A stretch of 64,000 nt of DNA. Origin: Boletus sp. NGJ. Lineage: Eukaryota > Basidiomycota > Agaricomycetes > Boletales > Boletaceae. The stretch covers positions 248,001-312,000 of the forward strand of contig JAGTXK010000187.1 in the NCBI GenBank assembly GCA_019096195.1, written 5' to 3'. Made by a program: the position numbers and the translations under genes. This document shows positions 49,017 through 58,898 of this stretch, piece by piece. The notes beneath the pieces were generated by a model that had not been told where the DNA came from, made no database searches, and saw nothing but the letters and a program-made list of their open reading frames with translations. Within the stretch, counting starts at the first letter, position 1, and each line of letters starts with the position of its first letter.

Positions 49017-52000
49017 TTAGGCGGCAGCCATTTCTTCACAGAGGTAGTCATGGAGGGAATCAAGGTCTATGGAATATTCATGGGCTTTAGCAGAGGTGAG
49101 GTCACACTCAGGATGTACAGTAACATTGGGATGGTAGCCTTTATTGGTGAAGAACAGGGAGACACCAGTAGTAGCACTTGGAGCATTGTTGTATGCAAAC
49201 TCCGCTAATGGAAGGAGTTCGGACCAGTTGTCTTGCTGGTAGTTGCAATACACACGGAGGTACTGCTTGAGCGTCTGATTCATCTGTTCTGTCTGACTGT
49301 CTCCTTTGGGGTGGTAACCAGAGGTGAAGTGGAGGTGGATGTCGAGAGCTTTCCCAAGCGAGTGGAAGAAATGAGAGACAAATTCCGAACCTCAATTGGA
49401 GGTGATGTAAGAGGGAACTCCGTGCTTAGAAAAGACGTGGAGTAGGAATAATTTTGCCAGGTCCGGGGATGTTACTGTGTCATACGTCGGGATGAAGATG
49501 CACTGTTTGGATAATCGGTCCACGATGGCAAGGATAGTGGTAAATCCGGAGGATGAGGGGAGTTGCTTGATGAAATCCATAGAGATGGAATTCCATGGCT
49601 TCTCCAGGATGGGGAGTTGTTTCAACAACCCATAGGGTCAGTGTCTTGGAACCTTTGTGCGAGCGCAAGTGGTGCAGGAGGAGACATATTCTTTTATGAA
49701 CGTCCTTATCCTTGGCCAGGTGTATTCGCGATGTACAAGTTCCAATGTCCAATTTTGGCTGAAATGTCCAGAGAGGGGATGGTCGTGTTTGTACTGGAGG
49801 ACTTGGAGTCGGAGGTCATTGGCATCGGGGACATAGATGTGCTTGTTGAGACAGAGGAAGCCGTCCTCATCAACTGACCAGCATGAATCTGGATTGGGAG
49901 AGGACATATGTAGTTCGGCAAGTGGGTTGGAAGGGAGTGTAGATAGGATGTCACTGTGGAGTTGCTCTATATCAAACAGGGTGCTAGCCCAGAGTACTGG
50001 GGCTGCAAGATAAGTAGCGTGGAGGGAAGAAGCGAGCTGTTCCTGTGTAAAAATGGGGCGGAAATTATGTGGATTGACATGAGCATAGTCCTTATCCCCC
50101 TCTTTGGGATAGATGTCCCAGTGTCTAGTAAGGGCATCAGGTTTCATGCCAAGTCATCCAGGGCGAAAGCAGACAATCATGTGGAATTGGGAGAGGAACT
50201 CCAACCACCAGGCTTGCCGGCGGGTCAGGAGTTTCAAGGTGGCAAAGTATTCCAGGTTCTTGTGGTTGGTGATGACATTGATCAGGGTGCCGGAGCCTTC
50301 AAGATAGTGCCGCCAAGTCTGGAAAGACTTGTGGATGGCAAGGAGCTCCTTATCATGAGTGTCATAGTTGAGCTCTGGAGCTGTGAGCATCTGTGAAAAG
50401 AAGGCGATGGGCTGGAGTTCTTCATCCAGACAACAGATGGAAAGAATCCCAGTGATGGCATAGTTGGAGGCGTCGGTTTCTATGATCATCGGAGCATCGG
50501 GAGCCCAATGGGTGAGGATGGGAGTGGTAATGAAGGCTTCCTTTAGCAAAAGGAAGGTGGATCAGCAGTCATCTCCGAAGACCCAAGAAATACCCTTGTG
50601 GGTCAACTGGATTAGCAGAATGACGATGTCAGAGTAATTGGCAATGAAACACCGGTAGAAGTTGGCAAATCCAAGGAAGGATTGGATGTCCTTGACTTTA
50701 CGAGGTTCTGGCCAGTCCTGCATGGCTTTGACTTTGTCCGAAGACATTGTAAGGCCAGAGGGTGTGATGATGTAGCTGAGGTACTCCGTAGTGTCGGTGG
50801 ACCATTCACATTTCTCAGGTTTTGCATATAGGCCATGTTTGCAGAGTCGTTGGAGGACTTCCTGGACATGTTCTCTGTGAGCAGTTTTATCCACAGAGAA
50901 GATCAGGATGTCGTCCAGGTAGATGATCACGCTAACATTGAGAAGATCTGCGAAAACGGTGTTGACGAACTGTTGGAAAGCCGTGGGGGCATTGGTAAGG
51001 CCGAAAGGCATTATCAGCCACTTGTAAGAGCCATAGCGCATTCGGAAAGACGTTTTCCATTCGTCTCTGTCAGCAATGTGAACCAAATGGTAGGCATGTC
51101 GGAGATCAATCTTGGTGTAAATCTTTGCGTGGCTCAGAGCATCTAGGAGGTTGGAGATATGGGGGAGTGGGTAGTGGTCTTTCTTTGTGATCTTATTGAG
51201 CCCTTGGAAGTCGATGCAAAGGCAGAGTGAACCATCCTTCTTGCGGACAAAGAGGACTGGGTTGGCATGGGCAGAGGAAGAGGGTCTGATGAAGGCCATG
51301 GCTAGATGCTCATTGAGGAAAGCATGGAGAGAGCCGAGTTCAGAGGTGGAAAGGGAGTAGGTAGTTCCCAAGGGAGGAGAGGCTCCATCCTCCAGGTCAA
51401 TCTTCAGATCGTGTTCCCAGTGCAGAGCAAGCCAGGAAGCTTTGCTCTTGCTAAAGACATCAGAGAAATCATGGTATTCCAGAGGAACACCGGAAAGGTC
51501 AACTGGTTCTGGGGGAGTGATGAAAGCAGAGCAGGGATTGCTCTCCTGGGGACGGAGTTGCAAGCTGAATTGAATGGAGCCCTCAAGGCAACAGGCTAGT
51601 GCGAATGCTGGTGCACTAACGAGCGCTATGGGTGGAGCTTTGTGGTCAGAGAAACGCAGTGAATCGGGTGGGGTGTCAGCCGGAGGAAGGAATTCTGGAG
51701 GCTGCAGAGGGGAGCTCAGGGTTGCTGGCAAACGCTGCTCGGATGAACAGAACATGATACTGCTTGTGACCCAATCAATCAATGGATTGTGGTGGGTGAG
51801 CCAGTTGTGTTCTAGGACAATGGAGCAGGCGGAATCCAGTGGAGTGACATAGAAAGTTGTCGGGGTGATGTCACCGGTTGCGAAGTGGACTGAGAGGTTG
51901 ATGGCTCGGGTGATTGTGGTATTGGTAGTTCCGTTGAAGAGACGGAGTTGGAGCGGAGGAATGGGGTAGGTTGAAAGTTCATTTTTATTTATGAAAGAAG

Positions 52001-52085
52001 TATCTATAAAACAATCGGAGGAGCCTGAATCTACAAGCACAGAGAAGGGTGGAATTGAGTAGGAGACTAAGGAGACGGAGGGCAT
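49017..52085 (-). pseudogene. E6 protease, RT, RNase H and integrase region
   Basis: A 507-residue open stretch (50562-52085) holds protease (VLVDSGSSDCFIDTSFI near 52010) and RT with FVRKKDGSLCLCIDFQGLN and the active site VIIYLDDILIFSVD near 50900-50945. RNase H lies at about 50154-50549 (IIETDASNYAITGIL). Integrase lies at 49017-50147 with HPLSGHFSQNWTLELV, SSCTTCARTK and MDFIKQLPSSSGFTTILAIV. This is a Ty3/gypsy chromovirus. Broken. Confidence 0.9.
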
Positions 52086-52192
52086 GAGGGATTTGGGGTC
52101 GGAAAGAGCGGACGCATTGAGGTGAATCTCCTTAGCTGCACATGTGGGTTCAACACAACCTCCAGTCTGTATGGAGTCGTGGAGGTCGCAGA

Positions 52193-53460
52193 TTATTTTT
52201 TTGCCTCCAAGGTGGAGACCTCCAGTTTGGTTTCCAGAGTTGTGGTTACAGCACGACCCTTGGATGCACTGGAGGTCGACTTCAGACAGTCCTTTGCCAT
52301 GTGACCAGCTTGGCCACAGAACATACAGAGCTTGTTGTCAAACCTGCACTTTCTCTCATCTGCAGTGAGCTTGCCATCTTTCCCTAATTTGGACGACAAG
52401 TCTGGCTTTGGATGGGTGGAGATGGTAGCTCCTTTGCCTTTGGACTCCTTGGAGTCCTTGGCGCTACCGGAGGGGTGTGGAGAGGATGACATGGTGGAGA
52501 TAGATGGTTTCAGAGCAGAGAATGGGGTTGATGCTTTAGTCTGCCTGCTGACTTCCGACTTGCGCTCCCAATAGCACGTGTCAATAGCGTGTGTGAGGCT
52601 TCGGAGTTCAGAGAGCGTCAGGGGGTTTCCCAACCTGTGATATCTCATCCTTGATGCAGTCCAGCAGACCATTGTAGAAGTGGTGTCGGAGGGCACCTTC
52701 TCCGTAACCATGGACTTGCAAAGCAATCTGGTTGAACTCGACCACATACTTGTTGATGTGTTGAGTATCCTTCATTGATAAGTGGTCAAGCTGGTGCTCT
52801 GCATCTCTAACAGGGTCATGTGGACCGAAGTTGGTCTGGAGTTCTAGGACAAACTCTTTGAAAGTCATCCATCCAGAGTGGATGGAAAGTGGGATCTTCC
52901 ATCTGGAGGAGGTCCAGTTTGAACCACTCCAGAGCCATGCCCTTTAGGTAGGACTGCGCAAAGGTGACTTTGGCGTAGTCTGTCCTAAAAGCCTTTGGGC
53001 AGTTTTGAAAGTTGAGTTCGCACTGAACCAGGAAGACCTGGAGTTTGCAGGGCTCAGTCCCATCAAACTGGTCCAGTTCCTGGACCTTAGTGCATGGGGT
53101 GTGGTCAGAGGGATGACGCATAGAGCGAGCAAGGCCTTTGATGGCATTGGCAGGCAGTGTGAGAGTGTCTTGTGGGATGTGCTTGCTGTCAGAGTCAGAG
53201 GGAACATCATTGTTGGAAAAGTCAGGGATCATCATCCAATGGGTCATCTCTAGGGAAGTCCAGGATGTCGTCATTTGGGAAGAGGGCAGCCTGCACTCTT
53301 TGATTTGAATGCCAGCTTGAGAGTGGGGAGGTGGTGGAGTTATCATCAGTAGGTAGCTTGACGATGCACGCTCCTGGAGTAGGGGACTCTGGGAGAGGTC
53401 ACGACTGTGAGGCAGAGATGGGGGTTCATCAAGTGGAGAAGCTTCAGAACTGGTTGACAA
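52193..53460 (-). pseudogene. E6 Gag region
   Basis: The N-terminal disordered part is followed by ELDQFDGTEPCKLQVFLVQC and FAQSYLKGMALEWFK (52900-53080), the Retrotrans_gag signature. A CCHC knuckle CMFCGQAGHMAKDC lies near 52280-52330. Broken. Confidence 0.9.
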
Positions 53461-53598
53461 GTTCTGGACCTCGCTGACTGCTACCGAATGCGCTCAACGG
53501 ATTATAACATGGGGATGCAGAGGGGTTTACGCCAATGGCATGAGTCTGGGATCTAGTGGTGCATGTAGCCATAATGTAAGAGACTCATTGCAAGTGGA

Positions 53599-53609
53599 AG
53601 TTTGAATAT
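53599..53609 (-). other. E6 primer-binding site (self-priming type)
   Basis: Minus-strand ATATTCAAACT, two bases inside the 5' LTR edge, is complementary to AGTTTGAATAT in the RNA-start region of the left LTR (47145-47155). This again fits self-priming. Confidence 0.72.
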
Positions 53610-53611
53610 AC

Positions 53612-54198
53612 TGTTAAGAACAGATAACTCTGATGCAACTCTGAAGGACCAGAGTTACTTGAGGGTGTTGGGACTTGGCTTCACCTTATGTGGTGCACCC
53701 TTGCTTGAGTCCGATGTCCCAGATTTCGAGGACATAGTAAGATCAGAGGTTTAGACTCAATGTGGTTAAACATCAAGTCGAGCAGAGGATCAGAGTAAGT
53801 CATCAAGACTCGGACGGAGGACAGGAGTGGTGTTCAGAGTTGAAATTCAAACTAACTTTACAAGAGTAGTAGCAAAGGTTTATATACAATCGGAAATGAG
53901 ATTACTAACGGAGTTCGTAAGATGTAATGAGTAAGTAGTAGCTGAGTAATTAGAAACAGAGATGGGACCTCACCGGAGCAGTGCTCCTAAGCGAGACAGA
54001 CACTGGATCAGAGACAGCTATAAAGCGGGACTAAGACAGATGAGTAGGACATAGATTTATGTACAAATGAGGAAGTAGGAATATTATATGGGGTGAGTTA
54101 CAAGTCTGAGGGTATAAGAGCATACTCTGAGGGGGAATGCGCCAGAGTTATGGATGGAGGTCCGGAGTTGGACTTGTTGAGTTGCATGGGATAGGACA
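53612..54198 (-). repeat. E6 5' LTR (right)
   Basis: 587 bp. Minus-strand TATATAAA is at 53879-53886, with the RNA-start segment 26-33 bases further (53843-53853). It matches the primer site over 9 bases here and 11 bases in the left LTR. Confidence 0.92.
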
Positions 54199-54203
54199 GC
54201 AAT

Positions 54204-54798
54204 GCCCTTTAATACTCCCATCTCAGACAACAGCCTGGGTTGCACTGCACCTTATCCATCCTCTCCCACTCTTTCAATGCAGTCCATGTCTCCTTCTCTG
54301 CCACCACCTGTCCTTGAACAACCACCTATTCAAGCCATTACCCTGCTCCCTAAAGACTTCTCTTACCTGAAACTCAAGCAGCTCCTTGAACAGGGTATTC
54401 CAGTTCTCAACAAGTATGGAAACAGCTACACACTCGGTGCATACAGTGACATTTATTGGTACAATGAATATGATCACAAGTGGATTGTTTCACCACCAAC
54501 ATCACCTGCTACATCCCACATCATATCGCCCATTCAACAGATCCTCCTCCTAGCTCATTTATTTGATTCGTGTGAGTGAACATAGTACAACTGACCACCA
54601 TGTCTATACCCCCTTCAATTAACTCAAACATTGACATAGATGATGTAACATTGTCCATAGTGCTGTCTCTCACAATCTCCCTCCCCTGGAGTAAGTGCAC
54701 TACAAAGTGAGCTCATCAACATGTGGAGTTGACAGTGTTATGCCACATCACCACCTTGTCTTAGGTTGTTGGAATGTCAACCCTTAAAGGGGGGATGA
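54204..54798 (+). pseudogene. E7 interior, part right of E6
   Basis: A Pro/Ser-rich frame continues the sequence left of E6. It ends in a more structured piece with KLKQLLEQGIPVLNKYG and SDIYWYNEYDHKWIV (about 54370-54490), closing near 54580. About 200 bp without a frame lead to the purine tract. No family was recognised. Confidence 0.45.
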
Positions 54799-55048
54799 TG
54801 TTGGAATTTATATTTTCCATCCATCTGACTCCGAGTCTGTGTGATTCATTCTGCTCATTCTGGTTGGTCCACTCAAATTATGTAGTCAGGTTTGGATTCC
54901 ATTCTATCATGCATGTATATATACTGTCATAGATACACAACTGGATTCCCAGTCTTAATATACTCATTTCTCCTCCTCGTCTCCTTGTCTGGTCAAGATC
55001 TTTGTGTAGGAGCAATATCTTGGGTTGTGGGATAGCAAGGTCCTAACA
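54799..55048 (+). repeat. E7 3' LTR
   Basis: 250 bp, starting TGTTGGAATTTATA and ending CCTAACA. It is preceded by a purine tract at about 54786-54798 and followed by the duplication CTACT. Confidence 0.88.
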
Positions 55049-55083
55049 CTACTACTATATGGCACTATAAGCACTATAATGAA

Positions 55084-55706
55084 ATTCTGTATTTACTGAT
55101 GTTCCTTTTATCCATCTTTCACTTCTCAGCAGATCATTTCTTCAGTACATTTTGACTATCCTGGTGCTCTGAAGGTTTGGTCTCAAAGCTCATGTTCTCA
55201 TCTTCCTCCCAGCTATCTTGTCATTCAATCACGTGACCTTTTCCATTCTTCAGGATACCTGCCTCCTCACGTGATTGACACTTTCGCCGGCGGAAAACCA
55301 CAGGCCGACCTTCCCACACACACCACACGGATTTCTACGGACTATGTAGTGAAGATTTATTGCTATATCTCCCCTTCTTCCTAGCCTGAGTTTTTTATGT
55401 ACCCCTTCGTGTATCATCCCAAAGTTACTTTGACTTTCCCCCTCGGAGTACAACCCCTCCCACGAAGGCTAAAACCCACTACTACCGTAGCAGGAATTTA
55501 ATTAATTTAATTAATTTCTTACCCACCCCCACAGGTTTAGTCGGATTGCCAAGTTTGAAAGTTTCAACTCGAGTCTAAGTTACTCTTTCACAAATCCCTG
55601 TCCAGTAAGGCTGGCTGGCTTGCTATGCCATCGTGATCTCTGTAACATACGTCATTTATTATTCCCTTGTCCGCGTCCCTTCCATCGTTCGTCCATCATT
55701 TTCTCA
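55084..55706. promoter_or_regulatory. Region upstream of TRZ1 with paired CACGTG boxes
   Basis: This 0.6-kb gap separates the transposon nest from the first host gene. It has two CACGTG palindromes, at 55230-55235 and 55268-55273, lying in inverted flanks (TCAATCACGTGA and TCACGTGATTGA), so the pair is symmetric. An AT palindrome of TTAATT units lies at about 55495-55518. In fungi CACGTG is bound by bHLH regulators such as Cbf1 or Pho4 types; use here is an inference. No gene was recognised. Confidence 0.45.
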
Positions 55707-58700
55707 ATGCTCTGGAATGCATCCGTCCTGAGTACAGTGTCTTCCGACACTGAGCCAACCGTGGTGATCACATTCGATTCTGCCAAGTATATATTTAATG
55801 TTGGTGAGAACACCACCAGAGCCTTTTTGCAGAGCCAGCAGAACTGGAAGAAAACACGTGCGCTATTCCTCACCTCTGTGGGCACTCAACGTGCCAGTGG
55901 TCTCCCTGGTAGAGCTTCATTCATTTTAACCGCTCTTGATGTTACTCAATTTTCTATACCCAAGGACTGCTCATGACGTTGGCCGATGCTGGTCAATCCC
56001 AGATGCAGATCACTGGTCCATCCGGGCTTCTGCATTCAATGGCTTCTATGCGGAAGTACACTTACCGGTGAGCCGTGTCAAATCTTTCGCACATCCATCA
56101 TATAACAAACGTTTTTCAAGCGACAACTTCAATGTTTCTCCTATCGAAGTGCCTCTCGCCCCACCTTGTCAGGAAACTCGGGATCGACCTGTGTACAAGG
56201 ATGACAATATAGCCGTTTTTGCCCTTCCTGTTGTCCCTTCGGAATTGCCTTTGCAAGTTGTAAACCCTCCAGGTGAAGCGGCGGGCTCGTTAAAGCGAAA
56301 ACGCGAAGACTCACCCGAGCAATCATGCAAGCGACTGTCAAGTCAGCACGGCACGGGACCACTCGCGGGTGATATTATGGCCACGACGGAAATTTTGCGC
56401 AAGGCTGCATCTACACCTGATTTTGATCCTGGTTCATTGAGCGGGGAGGTAGCCCAGGCATGGAGGCAACTTATGATACAATCCATGTTTCCTGCATCTC
56501 AGATGTCGTCGGCAATTCCGGACCAGAACGGCCCGGGAAAATGCCAAGAGATGGGGAGAGCGAAGAATCGCAATGTCAACACGGAGGGAGGTGCCCCGTC
56601 GACTGCTACACGCGTTTCCTTCCCACCGAGGTTTGGTAAACCGTTGCCAGTTCCTGAACGAACTCTCATCAGTTCTTCTGATCCGACTCTCAAGCCGACG
56701 GTTGCGTATGCCATCGTAGGGCCCCGCATACGCGGAAAATTCGACGGGAGAAAGGCAGTAGATCTGGGCCTGCCACCCGGTCCAATCCGCGCGAGACTGG
56801 TCAAGGGAGAGACCGTGACTGTACAAGTCAAAGACAGCAATGGTTACCCTGTTCATCGCGAAATAAAACCGGAAGATTGTATTGGTGAGAGCGTGACTCC
56901 TGCGGTGAGTCAAGCCTCTTGCTTCTCTTGGCTAGAATAGTAAACTTTTGTAGGTCGTATTGGTTTTCGACACGCCAACTTCAGCCCACATCCCCGCCTT
57001 GCTCTCAAGTTTCGTCGATTCTGGACATTTTGCCAAGTATCTGTGGAAGCACGCGGAGGACTCGAAGCAACACAAAGTCCGAGCAATATTCCATTTGTGT
57101 GGGGACGGAGTCCTGGAGGACCAGCGCTACAGGACGTTCATGGACGATTTCGGACCCGAGGTGCATGTACGTATCCAAATTATCGTCCGAAATTGTGTCA
57201 CCGACCATACGCAAGCACATCGTCGCTTCGCGGAAATATCTTCCGAATCCGATGACGTTTACGAGTGCCGCATACAGTCAACTTCGACTTCACCAGCTAG
57301 ACCCCATTATATTCCCGATACAAAAGTATTCATGCACCGCTGACCAGGCGATAAGCAGTACGTCTTCATGTGTATTTTTGCGTTCAAGTACATTTGACAT
57401 ATTTGCGAAGCTGTTACCGGATTGCCCGCTCGCGTTACAGCTATGCAGAAAAACATGTTGATCAATTTGCATCCTCCACGTGCGCCACTCCTAGATCTAG
57501 ATGCCAGAAAGGGGGATCTTTTCCATCCTACGGTATCTTCCAGCTCTCCGTTGATTTTGCCAGAATCAACTCGTAGTAGCTTTGCGGACGCCCGATCATA
57601 CGTCGCGCATACCAAATCGGAGGAAATCTGTGGCGGAGACGTGACAATATGTCCATTAGGAACAAACAGTGCAATGCCCAGTAAATATAGAAACGGTGAT
57701 TCCGAAGTTCTCAGTGCCCCCCTCTCTGACTTCACGCTCATCTATTTTTAGTTTCTGCAACACTTATCCACATCCCTAATTACGGTTATGTTTTACTTGA
57801 TGCCGGAGAAGGCACATGGGGTCAACTAGCGCGGAAGTTTGGAGATGACCTCACGTCAACCTCAAGCGTATGGCAGGTCCTTCGTGAGCTGAGATGCATC
57901 TTTATTAGTCACATGCACGGTGACCATCACATCGGACTGGCGAAGATTTTGGCAATGCGACAACGAGTAAGTGTTCGTATCTGAGATATCGAACTTCGGA
58001 GATTGAATGTTATATAGCTAGATTCACCCTGCGGTGCGCCGCTATATGTCGTAGGTCACGGCAATGTTTTTTTGTATCTGCATGAATATGCAGCCCTTGA
58101 GGAACTTGGATTTTCACCTTATGCAAAAAGTCCTGTCATTTCGATCCCAGTGGACGCTATTCATTGGAAGAACGATTTCTCCTCTCCTTGGGTCCAGGAG
58201 GTCTCCCGCAGGTACGTACGCGTGTCCTCAGATGTATCTATACTTCTCTGAATTGGACTCTCAGTTCTATTCTAGCTCATCGTGACATGTGTGCTTCGCT
58301 TGGTCTAGAAAGCTTTCGAAGTGTAGATGTAATACACCGAACGAGTTGTCATGGAGCGATTATCAAGCATACGGATGGTTGGAGCATCGTGTAAGCGTTT
58401 GCATGATGCCTTCAACATGTCCAGCATTCACTGTTCCGTCAGATATTCGGGAGACACTATTCCCACACAGAAATTGGTGCAAGCGGGAGAAAACGCAACC
58501 CTCCTCATTCATGAATCCACCATGGCTGATGATCAGGCAGAGATGGCCGCAGCCAAGATGCACAGTACCGTTGGTCAGGCGATTGAAATCGGGAGGAGGT
58601 ATGGGCCTTTTCCTGCAGTAAAGGCAGCCATACTCACCGGTTCGCAGAATGAAGGCTCGCAATATCCTCCTCACCCATTTTTCAGCAAGGTATCCTAACA

Positions 58701-58894
58701 TACCTCCATCTATTGTGACGGAACACAACCCTGGAGACCCAACCCTGGCTCTGGCCTTGGATCACGCCAACATCAAGATCGGTGAGATGTGGAAGATGAA
58801 TGCCTACATCAAAGCTATCCAACAGAGCTTCACGGACCTCGAGGACGAAAATGACACGACGCGAATGGAGCCCGAGGAGGTTGATCTCCCGTAA
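55707..58894 (+). CDS. TRZ1: Long-form tRNase Z (3' tRNA-processing endoribonuclease)
   Basis: Eleven exons: 55707-55908, 55965-56067, 56121-56904, 56954-57166, 57216-57357, 57411-57695, 57752-57966, 58018-58211, 58265-58390, 58443-58598 and 58648-58894. All join in frame to 888 residues, the usual size of the long form. The enzyme cuts the 3' trailer from precursor tRNAs in nucleus and mitochondria. The N-terminal half is the degenerate beta-lactamase half (FNVGEN, then FLTSVGTQRASGLPG near residues 50-68), with a KRKRED basic patch and a disordered insert in exon 3. The C-terminal half has PSKYRN, the zinc motif HMHGDH (630-635), SGDT (Asp759), HEST (His778) and THFSARY (His817), all metal-ligand motifs of the active half. 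The start is the ATG at 55707; an upstream in-frame part lacks family match. The 3' end nearly touches WAPL. Confidence 0.93.
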
Positions 58895-58898
58895 ACTG

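Larger units (their letters stand above)
46914..54198 (-). mobile_element. E6: chromodomain Ty3/gypsy with antisense cargo frame
   Basis: A 7.3-kb minus-strand element with LTRs 46914-47494 and 53612-54198 (starts TGTTAAGAACAG on the plus strand, ends ATGACA/AGGACA, about 95% identical by eye). The target duplication GCAAT is exact (46909-46913 and 54199-54203). Minus order: LTR, primer site, Gag, CCHC, protease, RT, RNase H, integrase, chromodomain, then a plus-strand (antisense) zinc-cluster frame, purine tract and LTR. It keeps the longest Pol frame in the window (507 residues) and has roughly eight to ten breaks overall. Inserted in E7. Confidence 0.93.
36435..55048 (+). mobile_element. 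E7: small non-autonomous LTR element, expanded by two nested elements
   Basis: Its LTRs are 36435-36671 (237 bp) and 54799-55048 (250 bp). Both start TGTT(A/G)GAATTTATATTTTCC and end CCTAACA, and are roughly 88-90% identical by eye. The target duplication CTACT is exact (36430-36434 and 55049-55053). A primer site lies at 36674-36684 and a purine tract, AAAGGGGGGATGA, sits just before the right LTR. Without E5 and E6 the interior is only about 2.1 kb and lacks RT, so the element must have relied on another's enzymes. It is older than E5 and E6, and broken. Confidence 0.85.
35449..55083. repeat. Foldback element with hexamer-array inverted repeats, split by E7
   Basis: The left arm (35449-35760) has about 13 copies of CATAGT, then runs of CCTAAT (35641-35666, 35718-35750) mixed with AATTTCAA. 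The right arm reads the reverse: AATAGGATTAG and repeated AATTGA (36205-36250), then ACTATG repeats (36260-36434). After the E7 insertion, TGGCACTATAAGCACTATAATG (55062-55083 region) mirrors ACATAGTGCTCATAGTG at the left edge. The arms bracket a core with TACACTTT-type repeats. Without E7 the element is about 1 kb. No coding capacity is seen. It looks like a non-autonomous inverted-repeat DNA element. Confidence 0.6.

Noticed and set aside
55250-55453. Minus-strand 67-codon frame upstream of TRZ1
   Set aside because: No domain, no start context and no splice partner; it overlaps the paired CACGTG region.
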